Origin: Hydractinia symbiolongicarpus
Taxonomy: Eukaryota; Cnidaria; Hydrozoa; Anthoathecata; Hydractiniidae
Length of the DNA stretch: 64,000 nucleotides
Assembly (NCBI RefSeq): GCF_029227915.1
Contig: NC_079876.1
Location: 18,908,001-18,972,000, forward strand
Direction: 5' to 3'
The stretch's first letter is position 1, and every line of letters begins with the position of its first letter. The notes beneath the pieces were generated by a model. That model was not told the DNA's origin, made no database searches, and saw only the letters and a program-made list of their open reading frames with translations. A program made the position numbers and the translations under genes. Positions 24,901 through 32,089 of the stretch are shown here, one piece after another.

Positions 24901-26008
24901 CACGTGCTACTAAACCTGAGACATTGGGCACCAATATCTCCTTATGACAGCAACCTTTTTTCACAAAATAATTTTCCCCAAAACCTGATTTTGTAAACCA
25001 TCCATTCATAGCTAAACTGGGGACTATGTAGAATATGTAACATTTGTTTCTTAAAAAAAAATCAACTGTTACCTTTCTTCTTTTTCTGAAGTACGGCTGC
25101 TGCAATGAAATTACGCTATAATACGGCGATAAAAACCTCGAAACACACATTCAGTTCAATGTTTAATATTTGTATATAATAATGACGCCTGCAAGCATAC
25201 AATCTTTCTTGCGATTATATTTAAGGAAACAAGTGCATTGGGTGGCGTATCTATGGCAAGAATATTGGATTTTGAACAAGCTGAAACGAAACAGGAAGTG
25301 GAGTATGAACCAAAGGCGAGAAATAAGGAACAACAGTAAGTACAAACGCTCTTTGCTTTCCTCAAAAAACGTGACCACCGATCTTCAGCTTAAGGGCGAG
25401 ACTGTAAGTTCAAATTTCTTCTGTATAGTAAGTAAGTAACCAACGGGAAGTTTTAACGTCCTTGGAGATTCCATCCTAACGGTTGGTTCTTCCTCCCATC
25501 CGACTGTAACTATGTTACATTGCCGCCAGAGATATGGCATTGCTCTAACTTGCTGGCCTGCCACACAAGCCGGTTAGCGGTCAGTAGATGGCTAGCCTAC
25601 TAAGCTTCCAGATTCTTTAAAATGACTTTTAAATTCTAAGAGTACAGCAAATTGCACCGAAGAAGGCAAAATTAATACTTATATTGATCATTAAACAACC
25701 ATGTTTAGTCTAAATTTCGTGTTTGATATTTTTCTTTTTCACTTTTTTTGCGGGTGTGTAAATGTAATTAAACCTGGTCGTAAAAGAACTGGCATTGTGT
25801 GTTGTTTCCAAAACTTGAGACATTTGTTACTTTATTATTTAGAGATGAGACGACATCTGAAGTATCGTCTACAAAAGATTCAACTAGCGACATTATTGAT
25901 GCTGGTTCTTCCGAAGATTATCTCTTCTTAACCGTCGACACAAACGCACATAAAGGGATATATAACAACCTGAGGGAGATGCACAGTAGGATTGGAGTTG
26001 GAAGATGA
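490..26008 (+). CDS. Multi-NIDO receptor tyrosine kinase, 5' incomplete
   Basis: Spliced gene for a single-pass receptor tyrosine kinase. Exons: 490-979, 1562-1689, 3527-4004, 4664-4788, 5108-5612, 5748-5869, 5970-6486, 7288-7409, 7763-8264, 8942-9069, 9413-9893, 10204-10319, 12187-12685, 13235-13356, 13527-14025, 15611-15732, 17643-18159, 18289-18600, 18964-19248, 19626-19786, 20980-21229, 22016-22308, 22517-22710, 23912-24146, 25226-25335, 25843-26008. All junctions are GT-AG and the phases agree, giving 7,479 nt (2,492 residues plus stop). Order: nine NIDO domains, two FN3-like modules, transmembrane helix, tyrosine kinase, tail. The signal peptide and the first half of NIDO 1 lie upstream of the window. 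The ligand is unknown. NIDO domains are known from nidogen, tectorin and mucin-type extracellular proteins, so a matrix or adhesion ligand is a guess. The exon model is hand-made and needs transcript support. Confidence 0.88.
1562..4004 (+). CDS. NIDO domain 2 (exons A and B)
   Basis: Exon A is 1562-1689 ([12 protein letters not shown] at its start) and exon B is 3527-4004. The A-B intron is 1.8 kb. Exon B has [31 protein letters not shown] and the terminal [18 protein letters not shown]. It starts with VRGGGEI instead of the usual VSTNG-like turn. Total length and phases (1 to 1) match the other cassettes. Confidence 0.87.
1690..3526 (+). other. Large intron between NIDO 2 exons A and B
   Basis: No gene. 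It contains the two blocks shared with bases 1-489, and a block at about 2235-2450 shared with about 16275-16505 in the A-B intron of NIDO 9. The open frame at 2834-3064 has no recognisable product. Confidence 0.6.
4664..5612 (+). CDS. NIDO domain 3 (exons A and B)
   Basis: Exon A is 4664-4788 (ALYPYGM) and exon B is 5108-5612. Exon B opens with ISSNGFI and contains [29 protein letters not shown] and [11 protein letters not shown]. It ends in phase 1 before a gtaaat donor. The A-B intron is 319 bp and holds nothing recognisable. Confidence 0.9.
5748..6486 (+). CDS. NIDO domain 4 (exons A and B)
   Basis: Exon A is 5748-5869 and exon B is 5970-6486, with a 100-bp intron, the shortest in the array. 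Exon A reads ELFSWGY instead of the usual ELYPYGY, so the aromatic-proline motif has diverged. Exon B has [31 protein letters not shown] and [17 protein letters not shown]. Confidence 0.9.
7288..8264 (+). CDS. NIDO domain 5 (exons A and B)
   Basis: Exon A is 7288-7409 ([11 protein letters not shown]) and exon B is 7763-8264. Exon B opens IYTNGYI and contains [29 protein letters not shown] and [15 protein letters not shown]. Phases are 1 to 1. The preceding 801-bp intron (6487-7287) holds a short open frame with no recognisable product. Confidence 0.9.
8942..9893 (+). CDS. NIDO domain 6 (exons A and B)
   Basis: Exon A is 8942-9069 ([11 protein letters not shown]) and exon B is 9413-9893. Exon B begins IGTHGYV and contains [29 protein letters not shown] and a closing [15 protein letters not shown]. 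The FxG-containing loop before YCRE is shorter than in its neighbours. The open frame on the opposite strand across exon A is a shadow. Confidence 0.88.
10204..12685 (+). CDS. NIDO domain 7 (exons A and B)
   Basis: Exon A is 10204-10319 ([11 protein letters not shown], at 116 nt the shortest A exon) and exon B is 12187-12685. Exon B begins INVNGVV and contains [28 protein letters not shown] and a closing [18 protein letters not shown]. The 1.9-kb A-B intron carries reverse-oriented Helitron ends. Both splice junctions are intact. Confidence 0.88.
10460..10886 (-). mobile_element. Helitron, non-autonomous, reverse orientation
   Basis: Read on the minus strand, it starts TCTATATATAATAATACGC near 10886. 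It ends with a GTGGATTCTTCCAC hairpin, a short spacer and CTAG at 10460-10463, followed by T. A 5' TC, a 3' hairpin close to CTRR and insertion between A and T are the Helitron hallmarks. No coding capacity. It lies in the A-B intron of NIDO 7. Confidence 0.75.
11960..12095 (-). mobile_element. Helitron 5'-end fragment
   Basis: On the minus strand it begins TCTCTTTAATAATAGCCG and continues with the CGTATTCCGTCTGTCTGTG stretch shared by the other copies in the window. The 3' end is unclear. A CTAG at 10887, just beside the neighbouring element, could be the 3' end of a longer copy. Confidence 0.6.
13235..14025 (+). CDS. NIDO domain 8 (exons A and B)
   Basis: Exon A is 13235-13356 ([11 protein letters not shown]) and exon B is 13527-14025. 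Exon B begins ISTNGVV and contains [40 protein letters not shown] and a closing [12 protein letters not shown]. Its donor is GTATCT rather than GTAAGT. A Helitron begins at base +4 of the intron and supplies that unusual donor tail. Confidence 0.88.
14029..14780 (+). mobile_element. Helitron copy 1 of a head-to-tail pair
   Basis: Starts TCTATATAATAATACGCC and ends with the perfect hairpin GTGGATTTCTCCAC (14751-14764), a 12-nt spacer and CTAG at 14777-14780. It is 752 bp, non-coding and rich in TGACGTCA-like motifs. It is inserted between A and T, three bases into the intron after NIDO 8 exon B. Confidence 0.85.
14781..15500 (+). mobile_element. Helitron copy 2 of a head-to-tail pair
   Basis: Begins exactly where copy 1 ends (CTAG then TCTATATAATAATACGCC). 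It repeats the same internal blocks, such as CAATTTGGG followed by TTTCCCAAACCTGGGT. It ends with a hairpin carrying one mismatch (GGGGATTTTTCCAC) and CTAG at 15497-15500, followed by T. It is a diverged relative of copy 1. Confidence 0.85.
15611..18159 (+). CDS. NIDO domain 9 (exons A and B)
   Basis: Exon A is 15611-15732 ([11 protein letters not shown]) and exon B is 17643-18159. Exon B begins ISTNGLI and contains [28 protein letters not shown] and [15 protein letters not shown]. The usual TYAIFNY appears as [11 protein letters not shown]. The 1.9-kb A-B intron shares a stretch with the A-B intron of NIDO 2. This is the last NIDO before the FN3-like modules. Confidence 0.88.
15733..17642 (+). 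other. Large intron between NIDO 9 exons A and B
   Basis: Contains a block at about 16275-16505 shared with the A-B intron of NIDO 2, the miniature Helitron at 16727-16854 and a further Helitron 5' end at 16857. The open frames at 16377-16634 and 17256-17495 have no recognisable product. Confidence 0.6.
16727..16854 (+). mobile_element. Miniature Helitron, 128 bp
   Basis: Starts TCTTTAACAATAGCCGTATT and ends with a GTGGATTTTTCTAC hairpin, spacer and CTAG. It lies in the A-B intron of NIDO 9. Two bases later a second 5' end (TCTATAATAATACCCG) begins at 16857; its 3' end is not found. Confidence 0.75.
18289..18600 (+). CDS. Fibronectin III-like module 1
   Basis: Phase 1-1 exon between acceptor TGTAG and donor GTAACT. 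It has the FN3 pattern: proline-led start ([11 protein letters not shown]), strand-B tryptophan (VGIKWRHL), [20 protein letters not shown] resembling the GL-x-NTxYxVxV stretch, and a closing VATVPL. I identified it by pattern only; another immunoglobulin-like fold is possible. Confidence 0.7.
18875..18963 (+). pseudogene. Possible decayed FN3 half-exon
   Basis: Preceded by a good acceptor (TCTCTCTTATTTTATTTAAC then AG). In the phase set by the previous exon it reads open for 29 codons, ending SATEIIIWF, which resembles an FN3 strand A/B region. It meets TAG inside the acceptor of the next exon. It may be a disabled remnant or chance. Confidence 0.35.
18964..19248 (+). CDS. Fibronectin III-like module 2
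   Basis: Phase 1-1 exon after a TTTTAG acceptor. [19 protein letters not shown] gives the strand A/B pattern, and the module ends near SSHTFTSG. It is shorter and more divergent than module 1. Directly upstream, 18875-18963 reads open in the same phase and may be a lost or alternative FN3 half-exon. Confidence 0.6.
19365..19560 (+). repeat. Dispersed repeat, copy 1 (SINE/MITE-like)
   Basis: The stretch including AAGTTAGAGCAAT, AACATAGTTACAGTC and GAAGAACCAACCGTTAG matches the reverse complement of 25425-25620. It is about 195 bp, in the FN3-transmembrane intron, and no coding content is visible. Confidence 0.65.
19626..19786 (+). CDS. Transmembrane exon of the receptor kinase
   Basis: Encodes a short acidic stalk, then a hydrophobic helix [20 protein letters not shown] ending in [10 protein letters not shown], a clear stop-transfer signal placing the kinase inside the cell. 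The juxtamembrane part has one tyrosine (NAYLMP). The exon ends in phase 0 at a GTAAAG donor, matching the phase-0 start of the first kinase exon. Confidence 0.9.
19787..20979 (+). other. Transmembrane-kinase intron
   Basis: 1.2 kb, phase 0. The open frame at 20499-20687 is hydrophobic and low in complexity. I see no further exon, and the flanking phases join directly. Confidence 0.6.
20980..24146 (+). CDS. Tyrosine kinase domain, four exons
   Basis: Exons 20980-21229, 22016-22308, 22517-22710, 23912-24146. Motifs in order: glycine loop GEGAFGQV, catalytic lysine VAIK, helix-C glutamate ANEIKLL, catalytic loop [24 protein letters not shown], and the helix-F block. HRDLAARN and the [10 protein letters not shown] form place it among tyrosine rather than serine/threonine kinases, and the overall look is FGFR/VEGFR/RET-like. 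The kinase insert is short. Oddities: SDSWSFG replaces SDVWSFG, the activation loop has FY where FGFRs have YY, and the final motif is RMSF rather than RPSF. All catalytic residues are present, so I expect an active enzyme. Confidence 0.95.
22341..22460 (+). repeat. (AATT)30 microsatellite
   Basis: 120 uninterrupted bases of AATT, making up more than half of the 208-bp kinase intron 22309-22516. Confidence 0.97.
22711..23911 (+). other. Kinase intron 3, no gene seen
   Basis: 1.2 kb between the activation-segment exon (phase 2) and the SWSFG exon. The open frames at 22782-23057 and 23599-23823 are not recognisable. The next introns (24147-25225; 25336-25842 apart from the repeat at 25425-25620) are likewise empty, except for a short (TG)n near 24320. 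Confidence 0.5.
25226..26008 (+). CDS. Receptor kinase C-terminal tail, two exons and stop
   Basis: Exons 25226-25335 (phase 0 to 2) and 25843-26008, with TGA at 26006-26008. The tail is acidic and serine/threonine-rich. It has three tyrosine contexts: VEYEPK, EDYLFL and GIYNNL. YNNL fits the Y-x-N consensus for the Grb2 SH2 domain, which suggests Ras-MAPK coupling (inference). The phases close the frame exactly. Confidence 0.82.
25425..25620 (-). repeat. Dispersed repeat, copy 2 (SINE/MITE-like)
   Basis: Reverse-strand relative of 19365-19560, in the last intron of the receptor kinase. It shares CTAACGGTTGGTTCTTC and GACTGTAACTATGTTACA in inverted form. Class unknown; I cannot show a tRNA-like promoter. 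Confidence 0.65.
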
Positions 26009-26037
26009 CTAGCCTTCATTTACTTTCTTGAATTAAA

Positions 26038-26043
26038 AATAAA
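26038..26043 (+). terminator. Polyadenylation signal of the receptor kinase gene
   Basis: AATAAA 30 bp after the stop codon. If used, the 3' UTR is very short. Confidence 0.6.
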
Positions 26044-26959
26044 CATGTTTTCCTTTCGTTTAGTGGTCTACCTATATGCACTACGATCGTGCTATATGTC
26101 ACCAGGAATCTAAACACCTCTAAGGATAGAGCTATGTGCAGCGCTAAGTTGTGAACGCGTTCTTAGCAAACACTCATGCTTACATTGCAGAAGCAAATTC
26201 TCGCAGCTAAACTGAAGGATAAAGACCATTACAAAGGGTTAATGCACTAAAAGTTCGTGTTAAAACGATATTTGAGTTATCAAATGCATTTTAAGGATTG
26301 TTGAGGATACCCTAAGCGAACTTAAAAAAAAGGATGGGTGAAGAAGAGTTTAAATCATGCAGCGGCATACCTTTGGTATAACGTTATGCATAAATATAAC
26401 ATTTTGTTTATATTCAAAAATCATAAGCGTAGTTTTCATTAAAATTAGCAATTGTTGTAGGGATGGAAAAAACTCTATCTCAGCAACATTTGTTGCGCAA
26501 TATCTCTTGTGTTGTCAGTAGTAGAAGACAGGCCTTACATTCAAGGAAATAAGGTAGTTCAATTCTGCGTCGCAAAGATTTAAAAAATCAATCAGATCCC
26601 CACTGCGCTTGTCCCACACTACATTTTCTTAAATCTAAATCTAATCCATGAGAATAATTCCGTATCTTTCAATGGTTTGATACCTTGATGACAAGAGGGT
26701 TAAATCCACGCTAGGATTAGATATAATTTTTGTAGTCACGTAAACGCCTGCGGTTTGGTAAGATTAAGAAACCGTTATCACTTCTCTCGTCATATCTGAT
26801 GTCATCGTAAACTACGGGCGATTTAGCTGCTAAGGCAAGACAATACCGAATAACCATTGGAACATAGTTTGTTGATGGTGAAGTTATTTGCCAGCCATTC
26901 AATTTCAGCATACTGACTGGGGAAAAAACCTTTACAAAAAAGTGCGATAGAATTGCCCA
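26044..26959. other. Intergenic stretch, nothing recognised
   Basis: AT-rich sequence between the receptor kinase 3' end and the polymerase relic. No homology, repeat or RNA gene that I can recognise. Confidence 0.5.
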
Positions 26960-28875
26960 CATATATAAAAATCCAATGAAGAATGAAATAGTAACCATTC
27001 GAGAATTAAGAGAAATTAACAAGAGCCGTGCCATGACTACCTATCACCGACTACGCAATGCTCGTGTTATCTCTTTATTAGAGGCGACACAGAGATCAAT
27101 TAGATTGGTAAGACCAAGAAAGCTCAACAGGCCTGTGATGATGCTGCCAACATCCGAAGCCCCGGATCTGTTTGTGCAACAGCAGATGGCAACGAGTCGA
27201 CCAGTGTTTCAACGCGAGATGCAAAAATAGTATGACTGGTCGATCATCTTTGTACCGAAAACTGTACAGGAAAGCGTCAGAGGTGCCTACAAAGAATTTA
27301 AGAGCAAGGTGTACAACAAAGTAAACAAGGCCCTAAGACGACCCACGCATAATGATGAAATTGAAAAAGAAGCACAAGAAGACTACATCAGCGATATCCA
27401 GCGTCTATACAAAGACCTTCAGGAAGACAGACAAAGCGCGAATCCTGACCTTGCACCTACGGAACATAAGCACGCACTACACAAGACCATCAGAAGCTTC
27501 CGTATTCCTGGCAGCGACAAGGTCGACCTTAGCCGATTGTTAGACCCTGCGTGAAAACATTAATCAAAGAACAAGTGAAAGACATAGGGTTTGCCAAGGT
27601 ACAGCTATCCATGTGAATAATGTGGAAGAGAAAGATAGTGCCGGTCATCAAACTTACTCACAAAGAGATGGAAAAGCATAAGATATAGAGCAGAGCATCC
27701 GTACGAGTATATAAGAAACAGGAATACCATCCATTTTTCAAGGGAGTAACATAGATGATGTGCTCGATACCACGTTCGCCCAAATTAAGAAGCAAGTAGA
27801 GCACCCTTGCCGAAAATAGAATTTACAATATATCTTCAAATGGAGCGTTATAGCATCCTTGTATTGCGAGGAGATTAGTAAAGACCATCTAAGAATATCT
27901 AGACTGCGAGGGTTTGAAGATCGTTACTGTTAGAGAATGCAGTTCACAATCGGTATCGGGCGCATACCAAAGTTCGAGAAGACCCAGATGTAGCAGCAAA
28001 TGTGCTTAACATCACAGATGTAAAACACATCATACGATGCAAAGAAGTGAACCTACTGCTCATCACAGACGACAAGAAGACACACTACGCCAGCCTAAAA
28101 TGTCTATCAAAATTGTTGACAACTCACATGCTTGACACATTTCTGCCTAAACTGTAAGCACGCATTTATCACACCCGAGTCGAGAGACAAACACTAGGAG
28201 TGCTTCATAGACCACGAGGGAGTCAAAGGTTACCATTGCAAAGGATAGGGAAAAAAGGATTGAAGTACAACGATGGTCAGATGCAATTTAGAGTACCATA
28301 TGCTATCTGGCTGGTACACGTGCAACAGGTTTGCCGTGACAAAGACTGTGAAGACCAATTCTATCTGAAGGACAAGGTGAAGAGCTTGTACGATACATTT
28401 CCACAGCAAACAATGACTGAACTCACAAATGTGATGAAATAGGAAGTACAGCGAGGCAACAGAATGCCATATCTGCGTAAAGTCCTTCGACGATCCTGCA
28501 AAAAATCGCAAGGTACGAGATCACTGTCCAGGCCTCCATCGTTGTGCAGCACATAACAAATGCAACCTGAAGTACAAGATCCCCAAGCCTATCTATATCA
28601 TCCTCCACAGTATAAGCGGGTAGGACGCGCATGTTTACATTAGAGAGTTTGGAGAGATTTTTAGGCAAAATACAACACGCAAGACATTGGACAAATCACA
28701 GAGAACTCAGAGAAGTACATCAGCTTCAACATCAATGTTTAAATACCACTTGCAAAAGTAATCAAGAAATCAAGTGGGAAACAAGTGTACAAAAAGATAG
28801 AGTTCAGGTTCTTCAACAGGTGTAGATTTATGCGATCAAGTCAGGGCAAACTGTCAAGCAAACTGAGCGGTGCAG
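26960..28875 (+). pseudogene. Polinton/Maverick-type DNA polymerase B relic
   Basis: Many stops and frameshifts interrupt a once-coding region that is richer in GC than its surroundings. Pieces readable in changing frames include RIPKFEK, IRCKEVNLLLITDDKK, the cysteine-histidine stretch CKHAFITPESRDKH, a CHIC motif, DHCPGLHRCAAHNKCNLKY and, near 28830, FMRSS. These match the N-terminal half of protein-primed family B polymerases of Polinton/Maverick elements and related viruses. No palm-domain block follows, so the 3' half is missing. The first part (26976-27554) has open frames that may be the element's N-terminal region, but I cannot match it to a domain. Non-functional. Confidence 0.7.
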
Positions 28876-30119
28876 GTGCCGGCGGAAAGAAATGCAGAGG
28901 ATGCAAACAAGGTAGGAGTTTTAAGCACCAAGTTTTAGGCAGATGGAAGGAAAAGTGCTAAAGTTAAAACTCCTCTTAATGGCCTAACTTTTTAATAAGG
29001 ATGATACTTTTAGACTCATGTGCAAAATCCCAATGTATACATTGAGGATGTGCTGCAAAAATGAACATTTGTAAAAATAAAAATTTCTCCTTATCTTTTT
29101 CCACCATTATCTTTTTTTAATAACATTTATTTTTTTTTATTATTGTCCCTAAGAAATTATATTCAATTTATTGTTATCAAAAAATCATTTTCTGTTTCAA
29201 TATTTTTATATAAAGAGACATACAATTTTTCTTCACATCAGTTGTAACATGAATTTCAAAGACTAATTTTATAGCATTTGTCAAATCAACTTCAAACAAA
29301 TTCAATTTAAAATTAATTTGCACTGGGTACACTCAGTACTATTTACACTGACTACCTGGTAAGTTTTGTTTCAGTGTCGGCCATTGTTGTTTCTTAAGTG
29401 TGCCTTCTTAGGTTAAGTCAATTTTTAATTTTTTAAACTCAATATTATTGTCACTCTAGAATTTGTCAGTTCAACTTTAGTTTAATTAAAAATTTTGTAA
29501 AAAATTATTATAGTTTGAACGTATTTACAAGTTAAAAATAAGTCAATTCTTAATAACCCAGAGGTATCTGCAAAACTGGCTTTCTACAGCAACGCCAACA
29601 TGTCTGTATCCTCTAACATTGACTATCGTACTGATAGTCAATGTGAGAGGATACAGACATGTTGACGTTGCACAGCAAGTCTGAAATTCTATCACAGCTG
29701 AGGGTAATCAGTTTGTTGGTCCTGGCGGATGAGAATTATTGAATTTTAAAAAAAAAAGCACATTTTTACACTGCTTTATGATGGAAGGCGGCACTAAAGT
29801 ACACAAAAAGAAGCTGCAGCTTCTAACAAATCTCACACTTTACAACAACCGCTTGATTCCGATGCAAGTAAGGCGTAGACTTTTCTCGATAGCGCGACTG
29901 CTCCATAAATCCTTACCAAGGGAGCTTGGTGCTGCCCCAGGGTAATTTTTCCAGCTTCTAAGCTACTTTCGTTACGCCATTCTTGCTCAGCGTCAGGCAC
30001 TTTAAACTCATCACCCAGCTGCCGGAGTGTTTGTTAGTTAATGGGCTTACTTAGACGTCAAAATCGTTCCGACCTAGGTAGTGAAATGTCAGGTTGTGAT
30101 AGAATCATACGGATTTAAA
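28876..30119. other. Non-coding AT-rich stretch with one hairpin
   Basis: Apart from the hairpin at 29590-29670 I see only A/T-rich sequence and one short open frame (29739-29945) without a recognisable product. Confidence 0.45.
29590..29670 (+). repeat. Long near-perfect hairpin
   Basis: Two 38-bp arms (29590-29627, 29633-29670) pair with two mismatches around a 5-bp loop. The arms carry the inverted block ATGTCTGTATCCTCT. It could be a foldback element or a small-RNA precursor; the loop is short for a microRNA. Confidence 0.85.
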
Positions 30120-31040
30120 AGCATGTATGGACGCGATAGACAACACGAACCATTACAACTCAGAATTTAGATGCTTCTTTGAGATTTCACAAGCGGGGGT
30201 AGTGCAGTATATGGCAAAATTTAGTTAAGTGGACGAGAGGCTAAAAGGGTGGCTATTCCAGCTATTCACCAAAGTCGTGGCATGGGAATGGAATTTATAG
30301 TCGACAAATATGTCTAAAAATGTCTGCCTTAAGGCGTTCGAGATATTTTCAATGGCTTGATACGTACTGCGCCTTTGGGTTATAAGATAAATGTTTATCT
30401 TTTTTTATGCTCTATAAGAAACATGAAGCAACGTCATGGATATAATGAAACCTATAGTCTTTGACGACCACCTAGGGCCGTGCACGGGAATTCTTTTGCA
30501 AAGCCTTTGCCATCAAAATGCTAGGCAATAACTCCAACAAGAACGTTATCTGAATCCAAATCATGAACAGGCTATACAAAATCGAGGATTTAGCGGAGCA
30601 TATCAGCAAGAAAGCCGGTGTAAAGAGAATGGTCTTTGTGTTAAAGAACGGTATCTGTAGGTTACGTGCAGCTTAATGATTCACGGTGGTCATCAACCGA
30701 CCGCCGCAGAAACTTATGTGTCCGCCTAAGCCTTCTGACGGCAAGTATTTCACCTAGGGTGACTACGGCGGTTTCTACAACAGTGACGTTCACTTGTAGC
30801 TTTCGTTAAAATCAGTATGTAGGTTCTAATAGAGTAAAGAAGTGGATGCTATACCCGACATTACAGCCAACTGCGCTCGAGAATGTCAGGGTAAAAGTCA
30901 AATCTTCAGTTTGCGACAGATAGAGGACATTGAACAGTATCTTTGCAAGGAGATTAATGAGCGTGATAGTCTACCTTTACACTAAATCATTGGTCCAAAT
31001 ATGAGAAGTGCGTTAGCTTATTCAAGAAGATAATTTTTTG
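30120..31040 (+). pseudogene. Unidentified coding-like relic
   Basis: Richer in GC than its surroundings, with fragments such as FEISQAGVVQYMAKF, NRLYKIEDLAEHISKKAGVK and REIN-like KEINERD, separated by stops and frame changes. The look is of an old mobile-element gene. It lies between the polymerase relic and the Tigger-like relic and could belong to either. I do not recognise the family. Confidence 0.4.
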
Positions 31041-31053
31041 TATCTCAAATCAA

Positions 31054-31435
31054 AAAAGGATGAGCTTGGGTACCCAAAGGAGCAGTATTCATTAATTGTG
31101 ATGAATACTTTCAAAGGTCAAGATAACGCTGTTGTCCGGAACTTAGGTTATAAGTTCTAGCCTCTTGATATTTCCATCAATAAGTGTGTCTCTCATAAAT
31201 TCAATACGTGGTGCGCAGTCGTGTTAGCGAGCAGTTAAGAGAGGTATGCTCCTGGTGATATAAAAAAATCAATGGAGTTGTCCGATTTAAATCCATTACT
31301 TACGCGTTGGATTGTTGAAATGTTAGAATACAGAAAGTTGCAGAATAAATCGGTTGTTAATAAATTCAGCAACGCATGTATCACAGAGGGTGTTAAGTCA
31401 GACAATGAAGGCATTTCGACAATCGAAACACATTA
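31054..31435 (+). pseudogene. Tigger/pogo-type DDE transposase fragment
   Basis: Readable pieces are YPKEQYSLIVMNTFKGQD, QPLDIS with NKC after a stop (PLDISINK), DIKKSMELSDLNPLLTRWIV and FSNACITEGV. They match the C-terminal half of DDE endonucleases of the Tigger/pogo type, which are common in cnidarian genomes. The catalytic aspartate expected in the (I/V)MD-x-FKGQ motif is asparagine here, and a stop interrupts the piece. It is inactive. Confidence 0.65.
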
Positions 31436-32089
31436 ACTCAGAAACGACAATTATTGTTAATTTTATAACTAATTTATTGAATAAAAATCTTTAAAATCAT
31501 TTCAAACTTACGCATTCTATTTATCTTACTGCCAAATACAAAATGCTATACAAGTAAAAAAAAAATTATTAGTTGGTAAAAGAATTCTTCGTTAAAAAAT
31601 TTTGTCGGAGAAAGATTCGTTGGTAATAAATATTAGTCAACAAGGCAAAAATTCGTTACTTTTTACCGACATATTTTTTACCGTATGTATAAAATTGTGT
31701 ATTATATAACTAAGGATAAACACAAAACATTGTTATGAATTAACGAAAGCAAAACATGCTTGTCAAGAAGACTCCACATTTTTCTGTAAAAACCGTGTCA
31801 AAACTAACTTTTCATTCTCTCAAACTGACTTCCTAAGGGTAATTGTGACCCTTTAAAATACAACAATATTAGAAATCCTTAAAAATCCCGTTATTTGCGA
31901 AATTACAAAGGAATTCACGACGATCAAAAACTCTGGAAAAAACCAGTCATATAAAAATTAACAGTCACAAAGTCTCAAGAATTAACTTGTGGTCAACGAC
32001 TGCCCCTAACATATATGGAAATTATTTCAAAATCATGCAAGTACATCTAAAGTCGTCCTTTTTTATGTCTTCATATAATAAACTTCTTT

